Origin: Spirometra erinaceieuropaei
Taxonomy: Eukaryota > Platyhelminthes > Cestoda > Diphyllobothriidea > Diphyllobothriidae
DNA: 64,000 nucleotides
Assembly (NCBI GenBank): GCA_902702965.1
Contig: CACRXP010000016.1
Coordinates: forward strand, 1,559,544 to 1,623,543
Direction of reading: 5' to 3'
The notes beneath the pieces were generated by a model. The model was not told the DNA's origin and did no database searches. It saw only the letters and a list, made by a program, of their open reading frames with translations. Below, in pieces: positions 32,417 to 51,984 of this stretch. The translations under genes and the position numbers were made by a program. Within the stretch, counting starts at the first letter, position 1, and each line of letters opens with the position of its first letter.

Positions 32417-35400
32417 ATGAGCCTCGTGAGTTTGGCTGGCAAGGTTGCTCTCATTACAGGTAGTTATGGATGTCTAAGGGCCTAGAACCTTCCTTATAGT
32501 GTGTTTTGAAATATTTTTCCCTTATGGTTTATGCTGCACACAAAGTCCGTATATATCGACTCGACGTGTATGTCGGGGTCCCTGCGTTGCAGTGTTAGGT
32601 CTGTACTGAGTTTTGTCGGTCATTTTGTGGAATTTTCGCAGTTAAAGTGGCATAGACGTTTAACGAAGCTCTGATCTCCGAGTATTTCTGTATATTTGCT
32701 CATCTACATGTTGGGGATGTCAGTGTCTCTGATGACACTCCCTGATAACATTTCTGCTCAGAATCTGCGCCGAATCTAAGCCGAGGTTTAGAATAATCTA
32801 CGCAGAATCTGCGCCTAGTTTGTCACTCAAATCTCCTCAGAATCGGCGCAGAGGCTCGGCACAGAATCTGCGCAGATGCTCGGCACAGATTCGGCACATA
32901 GGCTCGGCACAGAATCTGCGGCGAAAATTTCGAATCTCGTGTCGTAACCGTGCAGAACCCCCCTTATTTTCTCAAAAGTCCCACTCCTAAGCTGTTTCCC
33001 CTATTTTCATGCCCATAATGCTAATCTACTATCCCGTAAGTAATGTGAATGAAGACAAGTAATGTGGTTGTTCGTTATTAAAATTTTTTGTAAAAAGAAT
33101 AATATGTACAAAATAGATATCTAGTTAAAAGCGTTCGAAATCTGGTACAAAATAGATATTAGGTAAAAAAAGTAATAATGTCTTGTATAAATCGGTCATA
33201 ACAGACCGTTCTAAGGCTGTGACGAAGAGCCAGACGGTCCCGGACGAGGAGTATCTTCGTCATCCTCGGCAGTGTCTAAAAAAGCACACTCAAGTTAATT
33301 TTGGTAATGTAAATAATAGATGCATGAGGTCTGATTATGAAGGGGTAACTAACCGTCCAGTGGGCGTGTCGTAGATAGTTTACTCGTCCTCTTTTGTAGC
33401 CGATCATAGGCCCTTCTGAACATAAGGCGAAAGCATTTCTCTAAATCATGCCGATCTGAACTGTGATCGGCATTCCACCTATTGAAGACATCTATGTAGC
33501 CGGTTGTTAAATGGGAACATTATGTTTTAATACCTAGGACGACTGAGTAGTCTGGGGAGCCGAAGAATGCGCTCTTTCCGTGTTGTCGACCGTAAAACGT
33601 CAAGTAGTGTGTTATTTCATCCTCAAATAGCGTAGTACTACGCTATCCTCTATATAGCGCTATATATATAGCTCTTCACTATTAGCTCAGGTCTGCGGGC
33701 TTGTGTGCGGCCGGCGATTCGATTGACTAACTGGGCTCAACCTGCGCGATTTACTCAGCCTTATTGCCACATCCCTGCCACTACTGCCAATTATGCGAAT
33801 GAACTGTTGGACGGATATATCCGTCCAGCAAGAACTACTGGCAAGAGTCTGCCAAGCATAACACTACCTGCTGACTAGCCGTGGGGGTTAGCCCTGGGCG
33901 TGTGATGTTATTAGGGTGTGCTTTATGCTAGGGTAACGCACATTATCACCGCAGTATACTCTGCGCATTTAACTCCATCTGCTCCTAACCGTAAAGTTTT
34001 CCAAATCCTTGGAATTCTTTTCGGGTGTAGCATATGTAACTTGACAACAACTATGGAAATGCGATCGGCCGCATAATAGGAAACAGTAAAAGGCTCTGTT
34101 CCCAGTACCTTACCCGAACGACTACATCCAGAACTGTCTGACTTCGTTTCCCTTCAGCAAATCAGATTCATCGGAAAACCTACCTTGCCATGAGAATTCA
34201 GCCGGAAGGTGGGCATTTACTGACGTTAGTCACCGGTTTACCATTATCTCAATAGAGGGCCGTACATACGATCTCAGTCTCCCACACGATTTTCCACGCT
34301 GCCTCACAAGCCCATCAGTTTTACTACTCCAGGTATAGTGGGTCTGGAGGAAAAATACAGGTGAGGCCGAAGTTTCTGGCCAAGAACAGTAGAGCTACTG
34401 TTCATCATGAGCAGACGAAAGGGAGTTCTCATCCGCTCGCTCTCTGTACCTGACACCATGATGGACTACTTTTTCCGTACATATTTTAACAACTAGGCAG
34501 TATCTGGATTCAGGTGTGCGTTGATATTTTACAGTTGTTTCTCAAATGCCCCAGTTGGTGCGTCACATAATTGCTGACATATCAACCGCAACAGACGAGT
34601 GCAAATAGTTGCACCGATGCCCACTTTTCTGAAATGACCTAATTGCATGAATGACAGGCTTACAAAATGTTTGTGCTTATAACGTCCTCCACTTACCACA
34701 TTATATTGCTGCCTGAAAAACGGCCGTTAAAAAGGACCTTGCAATTGCACCTAGGATAGGCCATAATCCCATTTTCCTCGTTCAAAACACTGGGAGGCCG
34801 TCGACAGCTAGATTAAGTACAACTTCCTCCACCCATCAGAATCTTGTGTGTCAAGAAACCTTCTGACTTCTCAGTCCTATGTAAGCATGATCGTTGCAGC
34901 CCATGGAAACTACTTTCAAGCAATTTAATGCCCCTAAAAGTGTTTTCGGGTTGGTTAGCAACAGTTTTGAAGATTTCTGGAATACTATATGGACTAAATC
35001 GAACTTTGTGGTCTACTCCTTCAATATCTTCCGAACGGAGGTTCGCGCTAACAGTGGACCATCTACACTGTCATCCTCAGACAGCATAATGCTATTCTAG
35101 TGGTTCTAATTTGAAGACAATGACGTACAAAACTTACTTTCGGGCGCATCCGACGAGAAGACAACGTTGGATGGCGAATCCGTTGATTCCTCTCGTTTAC
35201 AACGGTTATACACCTCTTTTATCTTCTGACGTTTTCCCTCCACATCCCGCTTTCTTCTTGTCCTCTTCGACGCTTGTATGTGCATAATGTAAGCTTGTCG
35301 GGACAAATTAACAGAAATAGGAAACAAAAGAGGACATTTTTGGCAGACGCAGAATCACGTTCGCGCACGCTACGACACTGTTAAGCATGCAGCACGCCAA

Positions 35401-38400
35401 CTAGTTGCCATGGGGTTGCTAGAACAGGGTTGGCCAGTGAGAAGACACAGCGCACCTATCACTACATGCTGAGATAAGAGTGCATCGACCCAATATGCAC
35501 CGTTACTGGGGAAAGAAGTATTAACCAAATTAGGTTCTAGGTCTCAGTAAGATGTAAATCAATTGCTTGGCATAATTACTTGTTTTCATCTGTGACTTGT
35601 GGAAGACTGAGTCGAAATCACTGAAGAATGCACAGTAACGGACTGTGGAGACTAAAGTGACAGAGGACCTTTAATTATTTACTGCACAGCATAGAAAAGT
35701 CATATCGGCCACTCTGGGTACCAATATTGGAAACTCTTTAATTCCATCTTTTCCATCTAACAAAACAGGGAAAACACGGATGAAAGGCTCTAAAAGGCAT
35801 AAAATTATGGACAGAGGGAGGGGCGGGCGAGGTATATCGTGTTACTATCAATCGTTTTCTGAGTTTGAGGCTCCTCCAGAATGCAAACTAGCTCCCTATT
35901 ACGGTAACGCGAGACTTGTTGAATACGTATGTGTATGCGCTCACGGAGGTTCCTAGTCTGGTCAACTTCGAGGTGGTCCAGTTACACGACGTCCAAACCC
36001 CCGAACTTCTCGCCAAACCTGGGGCGTATGTCAAGTCAACAGCCTAATTTACAAATGAGGCATGAGAATGGGACTATGAGCGTTATAAAATGCCGTAAGT
36101 GATAGAACGGAGAAGAGGAAAAAAGTCCTGAATGCCAATCACAGAGAGGATGTGGTGGAGGTGGTTAAGTAGACAGGCCTTACCAGAGCGCTTCTTAAGA
36201 GTGTTCGTCCCTTAACACGCAAAGGTGTACCGCCTGACGTATGCACGTGCTGTGCTGAATGCAACAAAAAGTCAACTAACTTCATGATATGTTAGAATCC
36301 GCTTTTACTGATTGTTTTGCGCACGTAATATCAACTTAGAAGCACTCTCTCCAAACATGCCCTCTATAATGGATGCGATTACAAACACGGCTGGCTGAAT
36401 GGAGGATCCATCTCCAAAGCTGTTGTGAATAATATTTTGTAGATGCTGAGTTTGGGAAAGCAAGGCCTTGTAGGTAGTGACTGCGATTACCGTGGACCGT
36501 AATGACTTCTCCACAATGTTACCTTCAGAACACTTTAACTTGAGTCATCATGAATGAGGCCTAGTGCGTGCGTAGTTAAGAATTGGCTCACCCGGGGACG
36601 CGTACTCGAGACTTTTAGTCTTGCGAGCCTCTCGATCTTGTCCCTCCAACAGAACGATAGATAGTGGAAGGAACTGCACGGCAAGTGCAATGCAAGTCTA
36701 CTTCAACATAAGCAAATTCACGCGCAAGTCGCCACCGCATACCCCTCAGGACAGAGGTGAACACTATAGCCCGAAATTCGAGAACCGTCACCGCTATTGT
36801 TCCACTTCCATGACTTATGGCTGTAGTCACTCCGCCCAGGATAATGATGCCGTGCCACATAACAGGTTTCCATATTTCCCTGTGTGATCCTAGCCTGCTT
36901 TAAGCTGCATATATGCCGTCGTCTTAACTGCTTTTCAGGGGCCAGCTCGGGCATTGGCCGAGCCACGGCCGTGCTCTTTGCCAAGCTAGGAGCCGGAGTT
37001 GCCTTGGTCGGACGTGACGAGGATCGTCTGCACAAGACCCTTCTCCTGTGCGAGGAACAGACGAAAAAGGCTGGCAGCCAAGCCTCACACTGCATCATTA
37101 AGGCTGATCTTTCCATTTTGGAGGAAATATCGACGGCCTTTAACAAGACCATCCAGCATTTTGGAAAACTCGACATCTTGGTATGTTGGTTTCTGTTAGG
37201 GATGCGCAGTCGTGCCTACTTTTGTCCGATCACACAACCGTTGGTTTCCCTTTATCTGAATTACTAGTTTGTGCATTTGCTGCTTCTTTCGACGTACCTG
37301 CCATTTTTAATTTTAACGTCATTTTGGCGTGGTTCGTCTCTGCAGCCCCACCTGAGTGGTACCGTATGGATAGCCCACTAAAACAATGTTAGTCAACAAG
37401 CCAAACTTAGCCACTCACTGGATTAGGATGGCATTGAGAGCGCAAACAGAAGTCGAGCGCAAAAAATTCCACTAGCAAGTCTACCTGGCCACCCGCTAGA
37501 TTCAGATAATAGAGGGCGCAAGTAGGGCTCGAAGCACGCGATGGGGAGCGAGTGTGAACTGATACCTGAAGTAACCGAGGCTGGCGTATAAGCGCTCCTC
37601 CCCCCGTGGCACAGTCACTCGCTGGATTAGAATTGTAGGGAAGGTGAAAATACGTGATTTTGTTCAGTCAGCATACTCGCACCTAATAGTTTTTTTACAA
37701 AGCTAAGCATGTGGTATCACGCAGGTGGGGCTGCAGAACCGAACCTCGCCGCAGGGCAGATCGAGTTACTACCTAATTTCGTTGTTCATATGCAGTAGGT
37801 GGAATTTATAACCCACAGATTCGACTCTTTTCTGCTCTGGCTTCTGGCAGGTAAACAACGCTGGGATCCAAATAAAGGACAGCGTGGAGAACTTTGACGC
37901 TGCAGCGCATGAAAAGCTCATGAACATCAACGTGCGGTCCGTCCTTGTCCTCTCCAACCTGGCGGTCCCAAAGTTGGCAGAGACCAAGGGCTGTATAATT
38001 AACATTTCAAGCGTCGCTGGTAATCGTTCAGTACGTTTGTGACCCTTCGTTCTTCCCTGTCTTTTCTATGTCAAATTGCTTTCTCATTCATGAAGTATTG
38101 TCGACAAAGACAAGGGCGATTACAACGGCCATTTATGGCTCATTTACAGTCATCAACAAGACGGACACTTGGTATTTGAGCCGAGGTCATTTGATCGTCC
38201 ACCAGTTTTAGTTCAAAGACTGTACCATTTGAGCTGCGGAACAACGCTCTGTTGACTGTGACCGTTAGTGCTTGCGTCCACCTATCCGGGCTAATTACCG
38301 AACGGGATACGGTCACCCGTTCTGGTTTTGAACGCCTGCTACAGCCGTTGGGGTGATCGCATAGGTATTATGATTAGTACCCGTGAAGCGATTTTTGGTC

Positions 38401-41400
38401 TGTTATCGTCAACCACCCATATCTCAGCCGGAGATTCCAACTCGGGTCCAGTTGATCTTTACGCTCTGCCTGTTCAACTGCTGACTCCTGTGCTGTTGAC
38501 TGAGGTCGGAGGTAGTAAAAGTCCTTTAGAGGTGACGTTCACCAACGTGAGCTCCGATGTCTTCGTCGGTAAGGTTTTTTGGTTTTTATGCTTACCTCCA
38601 TACGACCGCAGCCTCAAGACGAAGTGGTACGTTCGGCCAGCGCTACACCCAAAACTAATATTTGACTAAAATGTTGGTTCTTCTTACAAGATCTCTCGAA
38701 ATCCCTTTTACCGTAGTGACAGCTAGGCTGTAGAAAGTTAATCAAAATCGGTTACAAAGCGGATAAATTGCGTGCTGATGCACTGCTCACATACTCACTC
38801 CAGTCATTAGATATTCTTTGGTTGACCAACTCGTTTCTCGTCAAATGAAGTTTACTTTGCATCGAGCGGACTGGCCGAACCCCTCGCGGCTGCGTCTTGC
38901 AGCGGCAGAATATCGGCGAAACACGCGTGTATGGGCTTTTGGCTAGTACCTGTGCTGTTAGTATGGCATCATCTTACCCTAAAGCATTACTTACTTTAAA
39001 CTAGTTTGATCTAAATGTGCCTGTATATTCTGTCGTCGCCTGTAAGGGCTACGCCATTACGTATGGCACGCTTTGGACAGAGGCTGCCACTGATCTGGCA
39101 CGGATATGCCGCTGATCCAGCGCGTTTTATCCTCGCTATGAGCAACCGGACGTGTTAAAGGTCGTGCCGACTGGTGGGATAGTTCGATCCCAAACACCAG
39201 TACTATATTGACGGGACGAGGTTAGAAACTGTGGAAAGACACAGAGATCTGGGTGTATGGACGACCACAAATCTATCGCCATCAGAACAGTGTAGAAAGA
39301 TGGTCCAGAAGGCAACTAGTACTCTACGTTGGATCAGACGTGCATTTAAAATATTTCCTCCCGAACTTTTCGAAAGACTCTTTGGTGTCTTTGTAAGACC
39401 TCATCTAGAGTATGGAATGCCAGCAGCCTCACCATGGATGAGGAAGGATATCAACTTACTCGAACAGGTGCAACGCAGAGCGACAAAGATGGTCGACGGT
39501 CTAAAACATTTGTCTTATCAGGAGAGGCTGAATTTGCTTGGCCTATTCCCTCTCTCTTATAGACAAATAAACTGCAGTCTACTCTGGACGTTCCGGATTG
39601 CTCGCGGCCAGTGTTGCTCATTAAGAGCAGAGGACTTCTTTGAGTTCGCCCGTACAAACCAACTACGCGGCCATGCATACAAAGTCGGGAATGAGCGCAC
39701 GCGTTTAGACCGACGAAAATTTTCATTCAGCCAGCGGGTCGTCAGACCGTGGAACTCGCTTCCAAGCGAGATGGTGACGGCTGGTACAGTTTGTGTGTTT
39801 AAAAGAAAACTTGCTCGTCTAGTTTTCGACAGAAATGGGCTTGTACAGCATGACTATGCACAGCCAGTTTTGTAAAATCTGTCATATACAATCTTCCGCA
39901 CTAATTTACCTTATGACCCAATCACATTTTAAATGCCTGCAATGTAATTTTATTTTTGAGTATAAATCTGCGAAAGCACTGTACATAAATAGCGTCATCA
40001 AGGGCTCTGCCTGTAACCCTTCAATATACATATACATATATACATGTACAATATACATATATACACGATCCTTCACTGGGCTGAGGGTCAGGCGGCAGTA
40101 GCCCCTACATAATGTGGTCTTTACTGGAACTTCCTTCGGTGAGGAACCCCAGGCAATTTTCCATCTCGTGCGCGCGCGCGCGTACGGACCAGCACGTGCG
40201 TAGCACGCGCAGAGTCAGCTACCGCCCGGGCCATCTCCAGTTGTATTCCCACTGGAGGGTTATGGGCGTGAGAAGGGGGGGGGGGGAAGTAGGTGTCGCG
40301 TCACCCCAAACCCGCGCAGATAATGTTGGTCTCAGTCGATAACGATTGACAAAGACAATAACACATCCATCAAAGGAAATAACTTCTCCTTACACACCCC
40401 TAGTCCGGCAGTCCTAGTTAAATACACTTCTGAAGTTCTCGCTGGGACGGTAGTCTTGCAAGGCACTCTTTGCCCCAGCATGGGATTCACAAGTATATTA
40501 GTACTCCGGCATAGCCCTTAAATTCGTATTGTACGATCCTTCTTATAACGCAACATCATGCCTTTTGTATGGAAGTTCTGCCGATTATGCCATAACTCCA
40601 TCTGAGCTCCCATTTTAACTCCCTATACTCACGTACCCCCTAGTTGAACGTGGAAATTTTGTATTTCTCAAACGGCGGCTTGGGTCTTATGTGGCTCATG
40701 TTGCCGACCTCCACGCATATTGCATGTCAAATAAGATGGCTCATGTCATCGCATAGGACACAGTGCTCTGAGGCCTTATTCTGACATCAAATCACTTTTC
40801 TGCCCCCGAGAAGGCCAATTACGACCTGGAGTGCCGTTTGAATATTTGCAGCTTCTCATTTCGCAAATATCCGAGGCTGCGCATATACGGTTCGTCCGCG
40901 GAGTGTCGCCCGCCTGTGCTACACTGTTTATGCTGCGGCATCCGGTCGGTCGTTGCGTAAACACAGGTTGCCCGAACTGCCTGCAGTGCAACAACCTCTG
41001 GCCTTATGTCCGACGGATATACGTCAGCTAACGCTGTATAGCGCCAGAGTTGACTGCGGCATGGTGGCCAAAAGTATGGTCGGTAGAAGTTATCAGGCGC
41101 GCCACCCTCATGAGCCAGATGCCAGTTAGTGAAGGCGCTGCGACATGTCTGAGTGCACATCTCCACCCACTCGTAGGGCTTATGGCAACCAAACGGCCAG
41201 AGTTGTTTGCCTTTGATAATTTAGGTAGCACACTCAGCATAACATTGCTATTAAGATACAGAAATGGCGCAGGATGCAGGCCTGGGCGCGTGCAAACCAA
41301 GAGAACCTTTCGAGGGAGTATGTTGGGATTTCAGATAGTCATCCGTATCCTGAACCTGGGCGCCATGCCAGTCGGCTGGTGTGCAGCAGCACCATCTCAT

Positions 41401-42000
41401 CCCATCCGGCACCGGTTGTCGGGTCCTAATATTCCTCCCACCGTTTATGATCTGCGGTCTTTCCTTTCCGTTTCACTCCAGTTCCCCGGCGTTCTTTCCT
41501 ACTGCATGAGCAAGGCGGCCATTGAGCAGTTCACAAAGTGCGCTGCCCTCGGTAAGTCCCATCGACTGGCTACTGCGCCTTTTTTTATTTGATGAGCCTT
41601 TGCTGACTCTTCGTACTTTTCCTTCTTTACTTCAGAACTCGCACCAAAGGGGATCCGCGTCAATTGTGTTGCGTAAGTCGCAAAAGAGAGCATGCGTTGC
41701 GCAGCAGTACTATAGGTATTTTTTAGTCGCAATATACATGACTGCTGTTGAAATTAAGTAGCATTAATTTTTTTCAGTCCAGGAGTGATTGTCACCGAAC
41801 TCCACCGAAACGCCGGAATGTCTGAGGAAGAGTACGCCAAATTTTTGGGCCGAGCCAAAAATAACAGTCCACTCGGACACACCGGTGACTCAGAAGATGT
41901 CGCCAACTCAATCGCCTTCTTGGCTAGCGACGCTACTTCTTACACAACTGGAAACACTATCTTTGTAGACGGAGGATGGTCGCGAGTTTGTCCACGCTGA
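32417..42000 (+). CDS. Classical short-chain dehydrogenase/reductase (SDR), six coding exons
   Basis: CDS joins 32417-32459, 36939-37180, 37851-38030, 41482-41551, 41636-41672 and 41778-42000. All junctions are GT/AG and the frame is kept, giving 264 aa. Exon 1 is only 43 nt (MSLVSLAGKVALIT plus the first base of Gly15). Motifs: cofactor-binding TGASSGIG (14-21), NNAG (97-100), Asn122, catalytic Ser149 in INISSVAG, and Tyr162/Lys166 in YCMSK; the tail is APGVIVTELH then FVDGGW. These make it an NAD(P)H-dependent oxidoreductase of the FabG-like, DHRS-type group, about the usual 250-270 aa. No signal peptide or membrane segment is seen. The substrate cannot be read from the sequence. Introns are 4479, 670, 3451, 84 and 105 nt; intron 3 contains a same-strand LINE fragment. 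It converges on RUVBL1. Confidence 0.92.
32750..32935 (+). repeat. Degenerate tandem repeat, about 24-bp unit
   Basis: Repeats built on GGCTCGGCACAGAATCTGCG are clearest at 32845-32925 and decay upstream. They lie in intron 1 of the SDR gene. No function is apparent. Confidence 0.8.
33627..33666. repeat. Two adjacent perfect palindromes
   Basis: ATAGCGTAGTACTACGCTAT (33627-33646, 20 bp) and TATATAGCGCTATATA (33651-33666, 16 bp) are separated by 4 bp, in SDR intron 1. They may be remnants of a hairpin element or a protein-binding dyad. Confidence 0.85.
33667..36938. other. Rest of SDR intron 1
   Basis: About 3.2 kb of unique-looking non-coding sequence. No exon with matching splice phase, RNA gene or recognisable transposon was found. 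Confidence 0.4.
38095..38260 (-). repeat. Degenerate tRNA-derived SINE, reverse, in SDR intron 3
   Basis: GTCGACAAAGACAAGGGCGA and AACGGCCATTTATGGCTCAT mirror the reversed tail of the SINE at 62746-62970. A tRNA-like arm follows (AAAGACTGTACCATTTGAGC). The hammerhead core is degraded. Confidence 0.6.
39183..40015 (+). pseudogene. CR1-like LINE C-terminal fragment inside SDR intron 3
   Basis: The frame is open from 39183 to 39875: YYIDGTRLETVERHRDLGVW, TTTNLSPSEQCRKMVQKATS, FVRPHLEYGMPAASPWMRKD, LLEQVQRRATKMV, LNLLGLFPLSYRQI, RKFSFSQRVVRPWNSLP. This is the RT post-catalytic tail, with the catalytic core missing. A 3' UTR continues to about 40015 and is followed by a (TACATA)n run (40018-40067). 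The same 3' end recurs at 14876-15112. It is on the same strand as the host gene and has no sign of being exonised. Confidence 0.85.
40018..40300 (+). repeat. Simple repeats in SDR intron 3
   Basis: (TACATA)n at 40018-40067, (GC)n at about 40168-40181 and a G11 run at about 40276-40287. Confidence 0.85.
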
Positions 42001-42204
42001 GCTCCGTCGCGCCGGAATTTTAGTCAGGACTTAAGTGCCAAACCCCCGATTGTTGCCTTTAGAAACTTTAGTAAACATGCTTCTGTCATACATCTTATTT
42101 TTAAAAATTGGTGAAACAGTACAGGAAAATGCAGAAATGGCTTAACATTGCAAAACAGGGGTCATCGAAATACTTCCGTTGTCTTGGGAATATATCCATC
42201 GGCC

Positions 42205-48867
<6,663 letters not shown>

Positions 48868-48987
48868 TCAGTATGGGAATCCGCACAGATTGCCGATTTA
48901 TGAAATCAAGGCTAAACTACTTTATTCTGGCTCCCAAATATTTGCACGCCACTTTAATAAAGATTTAAAGTGATATAAGAATAAAAA

Positions 48988-49384
48988 TTAAAAATTACTC
49001 CGAAGACGGAGGTGGGATAATATGGATGGAGATGTCGTTCTACCATCAGAATCTGCGGATGTATTAAGCCGGATGATATTGAAGATATTTTTAAGAGAAA
49101 AGCCCCTGTCTTCTTTTTTAGGATACTGAGCAATTCGATACGCTTCTGTCAGCGGAGCGTCAGAGGCTCGAACACGGATTAAGCCCCGTAACTCAAAAAA
49201 AACATACAGAGAGACGGAGGAAGACAGTTGGTTCAATGGATAAAACGTAACTCTTATCCTAAATCTGATATCACGTCCGGCAGTAATAGAATGGGCACCG
49301 GCCCGAGTTCCCGTAGCCGGGACCCCTGAAACATTGGGTTGCGCCTCTTCATTTAAACTTATAGTTTATGTCTTTTATGACATG
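48988..49384 (-). CDS. Possible terminal exon of an unknown gene upstream of RUVBL1
   Basis: The minus strand is open for about 130 codons and ends at 48988. It includes NEEAQPNVSGVPATGTRAGA, HSITAGRDIRFRIRVTFYPL and KKEDRGFSLKNIFNIIRLNT. An ATTAAA polyadenylation-like hexamer lies about 35 nt after the stop, and the RUVBL1 ATG is only 187 nt downstream of the stop on the same strand. No family was recognised, and no upstream exon is identified. Chance openness is possible. If real, the short spacing would fit a trans-spliced gene pair of the kind known in flatworms. Confidence 0.25.
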
Positions 49385-49608
49385 GAAACAATAATCCGAG
49401 TAAAGCATGTGAGATGCGAAGATGTACGTACGATCGTTATGCAAGTCTCTGTCTCTAAGTACCAAGGTTGGAAAAAGGAGTTGTAAATCAAGTCTACCCA
49501 CTCATCCGAGCGCTGCTGCTCCAAAGTGAAGGAAATGTTGTAATGTTAAGAAGACAAAGATTAGATCGTTGTCCGCTTTAGAAGACATTGGATACAAAGG
49601 GCTTCGAT

Positions 49609-50055
49609 GTCGTTATGTCTGCTTCCGTCGAGGTTTTTAAGAGGAAGCTGGATTCGTCTAGCAGTGTGCACTAAATTACCACCCCGATCTCTGTAACCTC
49701 GACAAATTCCGCTATTATAATACTACTTGCTATATTTCAGTAACATTGTAAATTGAACTTTTTATTGTACCAGCCCATCGCCTACGCTTACTGACATGCA
49801 CATATGCAAATTTTGTCCCCGGACATATTATTTATTTCGCTGCACTCGAAACGACAGCTCTACAACTGCTCGTACCACTAAAATTCGAGACAGTTTGTTT
49901 GTCTGTACAGACCTGACGCTTTTCCGATTATTTGTTACTTTATGATACCTTTTCGAGTTTTTGAGATTTTGCAGTTGCTTGTAAACAAATAGGGAGTTCA
50001 AAGGTGAAGACCTACATTTCCCTCAATAAACTGAACTGAACTGAACTGAACAGCT
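49609..50055 (+). repeat. LINE 3' end (family of 2785-3548)
   Basis: It begins in the last ~20 codons (SASVEVFKRKLDS), then runs through a 3' UTR parallel to 3172-3548 and ends AATAAACTGAACTGAACTGA. The (TGAAC)n tail is the longest copy of this terminus in the window. Confidence 0.85.
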
Positions 50056-50827
50056 TAATAAAAATTCCAACATTAGTAGAGGTTGAGTGATATTGTCAGG
50101 GAATTGTCTAAGCTCGTGGATCAACTGCGAATAAAACCGAACATAGTGAATATGGTAACGCGAAATTCCTGTCGAAGAATACAAATTCCATTCTGCTTGT
50201 CCTCCCCACATTACTAAACTTTGTCAGATAACACACTTCCCACGTAGACAATAAGTGCTCATCGTCACAACTCTCGTTCCGCCTATTTCGGCGACCGTGA
50301 GCAGTCTCATCACATTGTTGCTGCCCGAGCAATATGTGGTGCTTTGCCGACAACCGACGTTAATCTACGCACGACCGGGTGAACCCATACGTAAAGACAG
50401 ATAAGTTGTGTGCGAGTAGGGAAAGTAGCTGCAAGAAGGCCTGGCTGATGCTGTCTCGTTGAAGGTTTTCGCACATTATTAAATAAGCTTATAGGTTAAT
50501 GGGATGAATAAATGTCCTGGCACTGCGGGAACAAGTGAATCACGTTCGGGATTTATGTATTAGCATTCAAAGCGATGGCTTATAGATCGTACTGTGACCA
50601 AATAGCGGGTGACTTTGTAGACCGATGAGGGATTGGAACGTGCAACCGGGATAAGGAAAACCTGACACTGAGTCTGCATTTTTGGCGGCAGAATGGTCCT
50701 TTGTGTACTGACGGCAGTACCGTAGCAACGAGCTTAAAAACGTACAATCCAGGCAAACCGGGATCAAAAAAGACGTTGCATTGTGGAAAAGCGAGAGTGT
50801 TGTTTAGTATTAATGACGCTAACGATG
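50056..50827. other. Unassigned stretch
   Basis: No gene or repeat recognised between two LINE 3' ends. Confidence 0.3.
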
Positions 50828-50880
50828 ATGGGACCCCGACGGGTCTTTAATAAAAATTATGTATCTATCTATCTATCTAA
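50828..50880 (+). repeat. LINE 3' terminus with (ATCT)n tail
   Basis: GGGACCCCGACGGGTCTTTA, ATAAAAATTATGT, then ATCT repeats. It is identical in layout to the end of the LINE at 20044-21940. Only the last ~50 bp inserted, an extreme 5' truncation. Confidence 0.8.
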
Positions 50881-51059
50881 GACTGCCGTTTAGCCACCGT
50901 GATATCGCTGGTAATCTGGACGTGACGGCTGAGGCCAACACATGCATGACGCATTGTAACGGTGTGGACTTATTGGCACTGTGTTGGTTAAACACATCTG
51001 AATTCCAACGACGTCAGTGAAATACCGAATAATCAAGCACACATAAAGGCTGTAATGGG

Positions 51060-51195
51060 CAGTTCTGGCTAAGCTTCGTCAGCCGGCCTTACCCAACCAA
51101 ATTTTCCGGTACTTTGGAGTCGAATCCGAGTTATGTGGTCAATGAAAGTTAGTAAGTCGAACGCTCTGCAACTGAGTTGGAGGTCACCACAGAAT
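51060..51195 (-). repeat. Degenerate tRNA-derived SINE, reverse
   Basis: GTCAGCCGGCCTTACCCAA mirrors the SINE segment TTGGGTATGGCTGGCTGAC. It is followed by a tRNA-like arm (TCGAACGCTCTGCAACTGAG). Weak elsewhere. Confidence 0.45.
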
Positions 51196-51960
51196 TTATT
51201 AATAATCGCTATGCGGCTGTCTACGACGGTCATAGATTCTGCCCAAAGTCACAACTGGTTGCGCATGTGTATTTACCTGACCGGTGGACGTCATTTTAAA
51301 AAACGGCTTGTGACCTAGCTCGTGAAACCTTTTGACGGAAGTTAGGACAATCATTTGGGGGTGATTAGTAATGCTACGTCTTTTACACTGATGCTGATAC
51401 TTATTCGCCCAGTCTATTTTGACAGAGGCCTTTTCTGCATGTACAGTATGTTTATAAGTGATTTTTTCGGTCGAAATATATACAGATTTGGCGTCTACGT
51501 TACCCTGTGTTCTGACAATTTCCTATGCTAATAGGTGGCATAGACTGCGTCTGCGCATCTCTGTGTGTTTTTCTAGGAGAGGAGAATAATTCAAACATGA
51601 ACCACTCACCAAACGGAACCTACTGCACTCCGAAATTGTCTTTTTCCATCTAATAAATCGGATGAAGCAGCGCGGAAGCAAGAAGGCCTATCAACATGTT
51701 TATTCCTGTTGCGTATCTGAAGGCGAACTCGGGCGAAAACCTGTTTGCTTTAGTCAATGGCACCTTAAACAATGTGAAAACGGAAGAATACAGTCAGTTC
51801 TCTTGAAACCATTTTGACATCTGTACTCAGGTCTAGGCTGTTAGCCAACTATTAAACTTGACGGTATTTTTTTTGAAAGTTAGTAAGTGCAAATTTCACT
51901 AACGAACTGCTTCCAAAATTTATTTTACTTGTGCCATTTTACTCACACTGTTCTTTGCAT
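51196..51960. other. Unassigned stretch upstream of the 52-kb LINE
   Basis: No feature recognised; possibly decayed LINE sequence. Confidence 0.3.
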
Positions 51961-51984
51961 GGGCAGACTCACTGAACAGCGAAA

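Noticed and set aside
32728..32760. CTCTGATGACACTCCCTGAT as a hammerhead core
   Set aside because: No GAAA at the required distance and no flanking stem I.
41050..41592. 180-codon plus-strand frame as a gene
   Set aside because: Only 41482-41551 is coding, as SDR exon 4; the rest is intron that happens to be open.
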